This document shows, in pieces, positions 57,055-64,000 of a DNA stretch of 64,000 nucleotides. The position numbers and the translations under genes were made by a program. This stretch comes from an uncultured Oscillospiraceae bacterium (GTDB lineage Bacteria; Bacillota; Clostridia; Oscillospirales; Ruminococcaceae), in assembly GCA_934526065.1 (NCBI GenBank), contig CAKSZX010000003.1:124001-188000 (forward strand), given 5' to 3'. How positions within the stretch are numbered: position 1 is the stretch's first letter; every line of letters starts with the position of its first letter. The notes under the pieces were generated by a model. The model saw only the letters and a list, made by a program, of their open reading frames with translations. It was not told the DNA's origin and searched no databases.

Positions 57055-57965
57055 TCCTCTTTATCCCCCTCTGTTTTCACAAGAGTATCCGCAAACCGCT
57101 TCCGGTCAAAGGCCATTAAATCGTCTATGCCCTCGCCCAATCCGATATATCTTACAGGTACGCCTAAGTTCTTCTTTATTGAAATAACGCTTCCGCCTTT
57201 TGCGGTGCCGTCCAATTTGGTCAAAATAATTCCCGTTGCGTCTGCCGCCCGAATAAATTCTTTTGCCTGACTTATGGCGTTTTGTCCTGTAACGGCCTCT
57301 AACACAAGGAGTGTTTCAACGCCTGCCTCCGGGTCTGCCTTTGTGACTACACGGCGGATTTTTGAAAGCTCCGCCATAAGATTTTTCTTGTTGTGCAGTC
57401 TTCCGGCAGTATCGCAGATAACTATATCATAGCCATCTCTCTTTGCCTTTTCCACAGCCTCGAATATAACCGCCGCAGGGTCCGCACCCTCACCGTGTTT
57501 TACAATGTCAACTCCGGCTCTGTCCGCCCACTCGGTAAGTTGGCTTGCCGCAGCGGCACGGAAAGTATCCCCTGCCGCAAGCAAAACCCTGTTGCCCTGA
57601 TTTTTGTAGAGATTTGCCAACTTGCCGATAGATGTTGTCTTACCAACGCCGTTTACGCCGATTACAAGGACAACCGTCGGTTTTTTTGAAAAATCCATCT
57701 CGCTATCCCGCTGCAAAAGTTCTGTGATAATTTCTTTCATCAGTTCCAAGGCCTCATCGCCGGTTTTTACCTTCTGTTTTTTAACACGGCTTTCCAGCTC
57801 GTCCGTAAGGTACTGTGCGGTTTCATAGCCCACATCTGCCATTACAAGGTTGTCAAGCAAATCCTCGTAGAAATCGTCCTCTATCTGTGAATTTGAAAAA
57901 GCCTTTGCTATGGCGTTAAAAAACCCGCCTTTTGTTTTGCGCAGGCCGTTGTCTAATTTGCCCAT
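57051..57965 (-). CDS. ftsY: Signal recognition particle receptor FtsY
   Basis: FtsY is the SRP receptor GTPase that brings ribosomes to SecY. The 304-residue form holds only the N and G domains, without the acidic A domain of E. coli. GVNGVGKT (103-110) is the P-loop; DTAGRLHNKKNLMAEL and TKLDGTAKGG are the other G-motifs. It follows smc by 22 bases, the standard Firmicutes order. Confidence 0.97.
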   Translation of the reverse strand: MGKLDNGLRKTKGGFFNAIAKAFSNSQIEDDFYEDLLDNLVMADVGYETAQYLTDELESRVKKQKVKTGDEALELMKEIITELLQRDSEMDFSKKPTVVLVIGVNGVGKTTSIGKLANLYKNQGNRVLLAAGDTFRAAAASQLTEWADRAGVDIVKHGEGADPAAVIFEAVEKAKRDGYDIVICDTAGRLHNKKNLMAELSKIRRVVTKADPEAGVETLLVLEAVTGQNAISQAKEFIRAADATGIILTKLDGTAKGGSVISIKKNLGVPVRYIGLGEGIDDLMAFDRKRFADTLVKTEGDKEE

Positions 57966-57987
57966 GGTTCAATCTCCTTTTGGAAAA

Positions 57988-60900
57988 TCAATTTAATATT
58001 GTGGCCGAGATGTTATTAACATCAAGTTTAAGCAGCTTTGAAATACCGTCCTCCTGCATGGTTACGCCGTACAAAACATCGCAGGCCTCCATTGTACCAC
58101 GACGGTGAGTGATAACTATAAACTGGGTTTTATCGCATATTCTGTGTAAGTAGTTTGCGTACCTTGCAACATTTACATCGTCCAATGCCGCCTCGATTTC
58201 GTCCAAAACACAAAAGGGCGACGGATTGTGTTCCAATATCGCAAAATATATTGATATGGCAACCAAAGCCTGCTCGCCGCCGGATAAAGCGGTAAGGCTC
58301 TTTATAACCTTGCCCGGCGGGCTTACAATTATTTCTATACCGCTTTGAAGAACGTCCTCCCGGTCGGTAAGTTCCAGCCTTGCCGTACCGCCACCGAAAA
58401 GTTCCGCAAAAATACTGCCGAATTTTTCGTTTATGTCATTAAAGCTCCGTGTAAACATGGTTTTCATCTCGCCGCTTAAAGAGGTGATAAGTTTAACAAG
58501 TTGATTTTTACTGCCGTTTAAATCCTCAAGCTGACTTTTCAGATATGTATATCTGTCATTTACCTCTTTAAACTCCTCTATGGCTCCCACATTTACATTG
58601 CCAAGCCTGCGGATTGAATTTTTAACTGCGGACAATTTGCGTCGCATTTCCGCCTCGTCGGTTACTTCCACGGCAATCTCTCTTGCCCCGGTAACCGTCA
58701 ACTCATATTCCTCCCACAATTTTGAAATTATCTCGTCGTAGTCGGTTTCCATGGATTTTATTTTATCTGTCTCTCTGGCAATTTGGGTGTTCAGCCCCTC
58801 ACGCTGTCTGGAAAGCTCTTTGTTGTTCCGGCTCAGTTTGTTGCGCTCGCCCTCAATTTCAATTCTCTTTTCCGCAAAACTCTTGTTTTCTTCTTCTAAG
58901 GCGATGATTTTTTCACGCAACCGATGAATTTTCCGATTTTTTTCATCTTTGTCACAGCTCTTTTCACCGCTGTCTTTTTCAAGGTTTTCAACCTGCAAAC
59001 GGATTTCTTCTTTTCTCTGGGCGCTGTTTTTAATGCCTGCCAAAATCGAAGAAAGTTTCTCCCTTTCAATGCCTACCGAACCTGCAAGTTCCGTATTTTT
59101 TAAATTGATTGCGGAAATTTCTCCCGTTATGCGGTTCTGCTCCCGGGTGCTTTGCAAATCCTCCCGCTCCATGCCCCGGGCGCTTTCTCCCAAAGCCTGA
59201 GCTTTTGCGGTGTTATCCCGTATTTCTTTAAGGATTTTTGCCTTTTTATCCCGATTTTGCAAAATGGTATTTTTATAATTGTCAACGGATTTTTTCAGGT
59301 TTTCTATATTGCCCCGATAATTGTTTGCCATACCGCTGAGCCTTGCGTACTCTATTTGAGCATTGGCCTTATCGGTGTTCAAATCCTCAATATCCCCAAG
59401 ACAGGCCTCTATACCGGCGTTTAATGCGTCAAAATCATTTTGCGCACTCTGTCTTGTTTTATCAAGCCCAAGCTCCTCTGCCTTTATACCGTCGAGATTT
59501 TTCTTCAAATTTTCTATCTCGGTTTTTCTTGTAAAAAGTCCCGTACCCCTGCCTGTGGAACCTCCGGTGAAGGAGCCCCCTGCGTTTATCTGCTGTCCGT
59601 CCAAGGTTACAATTTTATATCTGTAATTAAGGCTTTTTGCAAGGTTTGATGCGCTGTTTATATCCTCGGTGAAAATTGTCCTGCCCAAAAGATTTGAAAT
59701 GATATTTTTAAATCTCGGGTCGGCGGTTACAACCGTGTCTGCGGTTCTTGCCCACCGGGGAAGTTTTTCGTTAAAGTTTGAGGGCTTAACCGTGTCAAGA
59801 GGCAAAAATGTGGCTCTGCCGCCTTTGCTCTGCTTCAAAAATTCTATGGCTCGCTTTGCGCTTTGCTCATTTTCCACAACAATATTTTGCAAACCGTAGC
59901 CCAAGGCGATTTCCACTGCGGTTTCATAGCCCTTTTCAACGGCTATAATCTGTGCCACACTGCCTATAATTCCCCTCAGGGAACCGCTTTTCGCCCTGTT
60001 TAAAACGGTTTTTACGCTTTGAGCAAAGCCGTCCATATTGTTTTCAAGGTCGGTTAGTATTCTTATTCTGTCCGCCGTTGCCCTCTGCCTGTTTTGGTTT
60101 TCGACAATTTGCGAAGAAATTGTTGAAAGTTTTTCTTCCGCAGACTTTCTCTTTAACAGCAAACCGTTTTTTATATTTGTATTTTTGTTTATTTCCTCAT
60201 CGGTGGTTTCGATAAACTCTTTTAACTCCCCGGCGTTTTCCCGGGTTTCCCGGTGGTATCTCCTTGCGGTTTCAAGACTTTCCTCTGCGCTTTTAAGGCT
60301 TGTCGCAAGGGTTTCGCTCCGGCTTTCAAGGGAAGATAACTCTATTTTATCCTCTTGTATTTTCAAATTAAGGCTGTTTATTTCCCCGTTTATTCTGGTT
60401 CTTTCGTCGCCTTTTTCCCGTGCCTCGGCTATAAGCCCATCAAGCTTCATCTGCAAAACTGCCCGGTTTTTCTGCCCCTCAAGAATTTTTTCTTCCAACC
60501 GGGCTATTTTCTCCCGGGTTTCCTTTTGCCGCCGCAATCTTTCGGCACCGGTGTTTTCAAAATCCGCCGCCTGTTTTTTAAGTTCTTCGATCTGCCGCAA
60601 ATTTCGCTTAATATCCGTGTCAATAACGGCTATATCGGTTTCCAAAGATGAAATTTCATTTTCCCGGGCTCTTATTTCGTCGGTGTTTTCATCTTTTTTC
60701 ACAAGCAAGCTGTTTGCAAGCAAATATCTCTCTTCAAGATATTTTTCCCCCTCACTCAGCTTTTTGTCAACAGCCTCATAGTCCTCGTTAAATACTTCAA
60801 GTCTGCGCTGCCGTGATCTGATAAGCTCTTTGGACTTGTCCACCTTGTCCATCCAAAGGGAAATTTCCGCCTCTTTCTTTTGCCGAGAAAGCCGAATAAA

Positions 60901-61545
60901 CTCCTTTGCTTTCTCGCTCTCTTTTCTAAGGGGTTCCACCCTCTCCTCCAAGCCGGTTAAGATGTCCGTAAGTCTTGTGATGTTTTCCTCGGCAGAAGCC
61001 AACTTTCTCTCTGCCTCGGTCTTTTTAAAACGAAATTTTGCAATGCCGGAAGCCTCTTCAAAAATTTCTCGCCTGTTTTCCGGCTTTGCGGTTACAATTT
61101 CATTTACTTTGCCCTGGCTTACTATGGAATAGCCGTTTTTGCCCAGACCTGTGTCAAAAAATAATTCCTGTATGTCACGCAGACGAACTCGGCTGCCGTT
61201 GATATAGTATTCGCTGTCGCCGCCTCTGTAATACTTGCGCATTACGGTGATCTCGTCGCTTTCCACATCAAAAGTGTGCCGGGAGTTATCCAAAGTAAGG
61301 CTTACCCAGGCGTAACCCATAGGATTTCTGCCTGCGCTGCCGCCAAAAATTATATCTTCCATTTTGCCGTTGGCACGGAGCCGGCTTCCCTTGGTTTCTC
61401 CCAAAACCCAGCGTATGGCGTCGCTTATGTTACTTTTGCCGGAACCGTTAGGCCCCACAACGCCGCTCATTCCCCGTGTAAATTCAATTTTGGTTTTATC
61501 CGGAAAGGACTTAAAACCTTGCAGCTCAATAGCCTTTAAATACAC
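57988..61545 (-). CDS. smc: Chromosome partition protein Smc
   Basis: Smc condenses and segregates the chromosome with ScpA and ScpB. The 1,185-residue protein has the Walker A GPNGSGKS (31-38), two long coiled coils, a hinge (about 505-660, GSVAQIIAVEKGYETAVEIALG), the ABC signature LSGGEQALVAIS and the Walker B FCVLDEIEAALDDVN near the C-terminus. The start is a GTG at 61545, overlapping the radical SAM gene by 10 bases. The length is normal and intact. Confidence 0.98.
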   Translation of the reverse strand: MYLKAIELQGFKSFPDKTKIEFTRGMSGVVGPNGSGKSNISDAIRWVLGETKGSRLRANGKMEDIIFGGSAGRNPMGYAWVSLTLDNSRHTFDVESDEITVMRKYYRGGDSEYYINGSRVRLRDIQELFFDTGLGKNGYSIVSQGKVNEIVTAKPENRREIFEEASGIAKFRFKKTEAERKLASAEENITRLTDILTGLEERVEPLRKESEKAKEFIRLSRQKKEAEISLWMDKVDKSKELIRSRQRRLEVFNEDYEAVDKKLSEGEKYLEERYLLANSLLVKKDENTDEIRARENEISSLETDIAVIDTDIKRNLRQIEELKKQAADFENTGAERLRRQKETREKIARLEEKILEGQKNRAVLQMKLDGLIAEAREKGDERTRINGEINSLNLKIQEDKIELSSLESRSETLATSLKSAEESLETARRYHRETRENAGELKEFIETTDEEINKNTNIKNGLLLKRKSAEEKLSTISSQIVENQNRQRATADRIRILTDLENNMDGFAQSVKTVLNRAKSGSLRGIIGSVAQIIAVEKGYETAVEIALGYGLQNIVVENEQSAKRAIEFLKQSKGGRATFLPLDTVKPSNFNEKLPRWARTADTVVTADPRFKNIISNLLGRTIFTEDINSASNLAKSLNYRYKIVTLDGQQINAGGSFTGGSTGRGTGLFTRKTEIENLKKNLDGIKAEELGLDKTRQSAQNDFDALNAGIEACLGDIEDLNTDKANAQIEYARLSGMANNYRGNIENLKKSVDNYKNTILQNRDKKAKILKEIRDNTAKAQALGESARGMEREDLQSTREQNRITGEISAINLKNTELAGSVGIEREKLSSILAGIKNSAQRKEEIRLQVENLEKDSGEKSCDKDEKNRKIHRLREKIIALEEENKSFAEKRIEIEGERNKLSRNNKELSRQREGLNTQIARETDKIKSMETDYDEIISKLWEEYELTVTGAREIAVEVTDEAEMRRKLSAVKNSIRRLGNVNVGAIEEFKEVNDRYTYLKSQLEDLNGSKNQLVKLITSLSGEMKTMFTRSFNDINEKFGSIFAELFGGGTARLELTDREDVLQSGIEIIVSPPGKVIKSLTALSGGEQALVAISIYFAILEHNPSPFCVLDEIEAALDDVNVARYANYLHRICDKTQFIVITHRRGTMEACDVLYGVTMQEDGISKLLKLDVNNISATILN

Positions 61546-62558
61546 TTTGTTACCTCTTTAATAATATACTCTTCGTCTTTTATATCTCCGTCGTCAACAA
61601 CGGTGATGTTATATCCCATATTTTTTAAGGCGATAACATTCGCCTTTTTTTGCCCTGTAATCTGTGAGCGCAATTTCGGGTTTACACAAAGCCGATAATC
61701 CCCTTTTTTCATGGAGGCAAAATCCTTTTTCAGCTTTTCAAGGTATATTTTACCGAAAACGATTTCTTTAAACGCCGGGTGATAAGGCCCCGCCACAAGG
61801 CTTTTTTCAAGGCCGGTGTCGGCATGCAAACCCAATTTGATTATTTTTATATTTGCCTTTTGAAACATAGGTACTATAACGGCGCAAATTTCCGCCGCTT
61901 CGTCTATGCTCAAGGGCTTGTACTCCCCCATAATATACAAGCTTTCAAGCAGAGTGCCTTTCAGCGTGAGTGTAGGATATATCCTAACCGTATCCGGGGC
62001 GATTTTTATAAACTGATTTGCGGTGTCCACAGCGGCGGCCATATAGTCATCCTGGCCGTATATGCCGGGCATCATCTGCAACCCAAGAGAAAACCCATAC
62101 TCTTTTATAAGTCTGCTCCGGGCGTAAACATCCGCTACCGTGTGTCCCCTGAGATTTTTTTCAAGGACAATGTCATCCATGGCCTGTGCCCCAAGCTCAA
62201 TGCTTGTTACGCCGTAGGCCTTTAAAATATCCAAAATTTCCGGAGAAATTGCATCCGGCCTTGTGGAACACCTTATGCCGGCTGCCCTGCCGGCTTTTAC
62301 AAAGGGATATGCCGCCTGCAAAAGGCTTAGCATATACCGCCTTTCGATGGCGGTAAAACTGCCGCCGAAAAAGGCTATTTCATAGCTTTTGCCCCGCCGG
62401 GGGTCTTTGGGCAAAAATTCTTCGCACAGTGCCGCAACCTGCTCTGCCGTGGGAGGATTTTCCGCCCCTGAAATTTTATTCTGATCACAAAAACTGCATT
62501 TTTGCGGACAGCCCCGGTGTGGTACAAAAATAGAAAGATTTTTATGTTTTTCTGTCAC
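61536..62558 (-). CDS. Elp3-like radical SAM protein
   Basis: The 340-residue protein has the radical SAM cysteines C17-x3-C21-x2-C24 (GCPQKCSFCDQN) and the layout of the Elp3/TIGR01212-type family (FFGGSFTAIERRYM, then IRCSTRPDAI, GVTSIELGAQAMDD and LQMMPGIYGQDD). It lacks the GNAT acetyltransferase domain of true Elp3; the next gene upstream, however, encodes a GNAT protein. These are found next to smc/rnc in many Clostridia. The substrate is unknown. The start is a GTG at 62558 with AAGGA upstream. Confidence 0.88.
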   Translation of the reverse strand: MTEKHKNLSIFVPHRGCPQKCSFCDQNKISGAENPPTAEQVAALCEEFLPKDPRRGKSYEIAFFGGSFTAIERRYMLSLLQAAYPFVKAGRAAGIRCSTRPDAISPEILDILKAYGVTSIELGAQAMDDIVLEKNLRGHTVADVYARSRLIKEYGFSLGLQMMPGIYGQDDYMAAAVDTANQFIKIAPDTVRIYPTLTLKGTLLESLYIMGEYKPLSIDEAAEICAVIVPMFQKANIKIIKLGLHADTGLEKSLVAGPYHPAFKEIVFGKIYLEKLKKDFASMKKGDYRLCVNPKLRSQITGQKKANVIALKNMGYNITVVDDGDIKDEEYIIKEVTKCI

Positions 62559-62573
62559 GGTGTTCCTTCTCTC

Positions 62574-63119
62574 TCAATAATTTAAACGGCTGTATGTGAC
62601 TTTAAAGCCTTTCGGCCTTAAATATTCCGCTATTTCTTTAAATTTTTCGGTTTCTCCCTGCCGGCTGCTGCTTAGCAATTCATAGTCCACGCCGTAGTAG
62701 TGCAAACCCATGCCGGTGTAATAAAAACCGTTTCTCAGATAAAACCGTCTTCTCCTTTGGCGCTGTAAGGCGTTTTCCGCCCTTTCGTCAAGCTGTTCCA
62801 AATCCAAAAACACGGTTTTACCCGGGTATAATTCAAAAATTTTATTTATAATCCGTGAACCGTAGCCCATGCCCTGAAAATTTTTACCCACAGAGAGATA
62901 AAATATATAAACTCCCCGGCCGAAAACATACCGACCTTCAAAGCCTATAAATGCACTGTTTAAGTCCCGGTCAAACACGGCATACAAATCTATATCTTTA
63001 CTTTTAGCCATAAATTTAACCGGCATGCTCTCGCTCTTGGGAAAATTTTCCTCCATCTGTTTTTGCAAAACAGGCAGATACTCACTTTTACCGGTAACGG
63101 CAATAAAATTTAATTTCAT
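62574..63119 (-). CDS. GNAT-family N-acetyltransferase
   Basis: The 181-residue protein has the acetyl-CoA-binding GNAT motif A (YLSVGKNFQGMGYGSRIINKIFE, with Q-G-M-G-Y-G near residues 84-89). The target is unknown. Its start overlaps the rnc stop as ATGA, and the radical SAM gene follows after 15 bases. A split Elp3-like pair is a speculative link with that neighbour. Confidence 0.85.
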   Translation of the reverse strand: MKLNFIAVTGKSEYLPVLQKQMEENFPKSESMPVKFMAKSKDIDLYAVFDRDLNSAFIGFEGRYVFGRGVYIFYLSVGKNFQGMGYGSRIINKIFELYPGKTVFLDLEQLDERAENALQRQRRRRFYLRNGFYYTGMGLHYYGVDYELLSSSRQGETEKFKEIAEYLRPKGFKVTYSRLNY

Positions 63120-63787
63120 ATATTGTCTTTATAGCCCATAAGAGCAAGAGCCTCTTTTGCGGCTGCCTGCTCGGCGTGCTTTTTGCTTTTGCCTGTGCCT
63201 TTGCCTATAACATTGCTGTTAAGGTGCACTTCCATTGTAAATTGCTTGTCGTGATCCGGTCCGCTTTCCTCCGTAACCACATAGCTTAATTTTTCACCGG
63301 GATTTTGCTGAATGATTTCCTGCAAAAGAGTTTTGTAATCCTGCAAAGAAAGGTGCGCCGCATCGACAAAATGAAGAACAAATTTCTTTGCCGGTTCCAT
63401 ACCGCCGTCAAGGAAGATGGCGCCTATCACGGCCTCGAATGCGTCGGAGAGTATAGACGGGCGCTTTCTGCCTCCCGTTGTCTCCTCACCTTTGCCAAGG
63501 TTCAAATAATCCCCTAAATTTATCTCGTGGGCATAACCTGCCAAGGCGTCCTCACATACAAGGGCGGCACGCTGTTTGCTCATTTTGCCCTCCGGCATAT
63601 TGGGGTTTTCCTTAAACAGTTTTTCGCTTGTTATAAGCTGCAAAACTGCGTCGCCCAAAAATTCAAGTCTTTCGTTAAACCGAATTTTGCCCTTTTTCTC
63701 ATTTGCGTAAGAGGAGTGGGTAAGGGCTGTTCTTAAAAGCTCCTTATCATTAAATGTATAATGTATATTTTTTTCAAACTCTACCAT
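63116..63787 (-). CDS. rnc: Ribonuclease III
   Basis: RNase III cuts double-stranded RNA and matures rRNA. From the ATG at 63787 (GGAGG upstream) the protein has 223 residues: an endonuclease domain with ERLEFLGDAVL (39-49) and a second acidic cluster (LSDAFEAVIGAIFLDGG), and a C-terminal double-stranded RNA-binding domain (about 150-223, ending KKHAEQAAAKEALALMGY). The GTG at 63808 lies in the preceding gene and is rejected. Confidence 0.97.
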   Translation of the reverse strand: MVEFEKNIHYTFNDKELLRTALTHSSYANEKKGKIRFNERLEFLGDAVLQLITSEKLFKENPNMPEGKMSKQRAALVCEDALAGYAHEINLGDYLNLGKGEETTGGRKRPSILSDAFEAVIGAIFLDGGMEPAKKFVLHFVDAAHLSLQDYKTLLQEIIQQNPGEKLSYVVTEESGPDHDKQFTMEVHLNSNVIGKGTGKSKKHAEQAAAKEALALMGYKDNI

Positions 63788-63788
63788 T

Positions 63789-64000
63789 TCAAGCCTCCGT
63801 TTCCTCACCGGTTGTCAGGTTTTCGGCAATAATCGCCGAAACATTGTTATCCGTATATATTTTAGCCTGTCTGATTGCATTTTTAAATGCCTTTGCGTCG
63901 CTTGAACCGTGTGCCTTTATAACCCCTTTTGTAACACCCAAAACAGGTGCGCCGCCGTATTCGGTGTAGTCCATTTTTGCACGCAATCCGTTTATCTGCT
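63789..64000 (-). CDS. plsX: Phosphate acyltransferase PlsX (C-terminal part)
   Basis: This is the last 70 codons of plsX; the gene continues past the right edge of the window. PlsX makes acyl-phosphate from acyl-ACP for phospholipid synthesis. The C-terminal segment (LRAKMDYTEYGGAPVLGV then IKAHGSSDAKAFKNAIRQAK) is diagnostic. It is just upstream of rnc, the usual Firmicutes order, although acpP is not between them. Confidence 0.9.
   Translation of the reverse strand, partial: QINGLRAKMDYTEYGGAPVLGVTKGVIKAHGSSDAKAFKNAIRQAKIYTDNNVSAIIAENLTTGEETEA

Overview
This window looks like chromosome of a low-to-mid GC Gram-positive anaerobe of the class Clostridia, most likely a gut Oscillospirales/Ruminococcaceae-type bacterium. 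The reasons are the uninterrupted Firmicutes-style S10-spc-alpha ribosomal operon with a KOW gene between map and infA, strong TTGACA-17-TATAAT promoters with AGGAGG ribosome sites, zinc-binding (C+) forms of L32, L36, S14 and Adk, the rnc-smc-ftsY cluster, and palindromic intergenic repeats of the kind common in gut Clostridia. The taxonomic call is an inference from content; no 16S gene is present.

Layout. 1-473: spaced direct repeats and hairpins, no gene. 474-4501 (minus): yceD-rpmF, a small P-loop NTPase, pgi and a D,D-carboxypeptidase. 4632-5933 (plus): mtaB. 6001-9286 (minus): a large membrane-anchored SGNH hydrolase with Ig-like domains and a Pro/Thr repeat tail, an overlapping small membrane gene, and uppP. 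9381-25084 (minus): a single ribosomal/secretion superoperon, from a promoter and structured leader ahead of rpsJ to a terminator after rplQ, with secY, adk, map, infA and rpoA embedded. 25374-32525 (minus): a GT39-type membrane glycosyltransferase, rqcH, a Nif3-family gene, trmK, a DUF1858 gene and a two-component system. 32731-34815: a degenerate GDPD-like membrane protein and an exported protein of unknown function. 34990-37320: a dense island of three families of palindromic, MITE-like repeats carrying one IS30-family element. 37549-40718: a zinc-dependent phospholipase C-like protein and a zinc-ribbon/DUF5685/DnaJ operon.

40859-48343 (minus) is the unusual part. It is a compact set of podovirus-like virion genes: scaffold-like protein, major capsid protein with an appended C-terminal domain, connector, P22 gp10-like protein, tail-fibre-like protein, small membrane/holin-like proteins and a portal protein. 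All reading frames are open and tightly coupled. I see no terminase, integrase, replication gene, repressor or endolysin in the module or its flanks. Six copies of an 11-bp motif at exact 11-bp spacing sit just upstream of the first gene. The module could be a domesticated particle, a satellite that borrows packaging from a helper, or a stripped prophage.

48601-64000 (minus) returns to housekeeping: an APC permease, rpsU, leuS-rsfS, an LCP-family cell wall ligase, a NadD-YqeK fusion, yhbY, an XTP/dITP pyrophosphatase, ftsY, smc, an Elp3-like radical SAM protein, a GNAT acetyltransferase, rnc and the 3' end of plsX.

Together the genes cover ribosome production (superoperon, rpmF, rpsU, rsfS, yhbY, yceD), tRNA modification (mtaB, trmK), ribosome rescue (rqcH), envelope work (dacA-type carboxypeptidase, uppP, LCP, SGNH protein, secY, ftsY) and chromosome organisation (smc). 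I found no tRNA, rRNA, CRISPR array or metabolite riboswitch.
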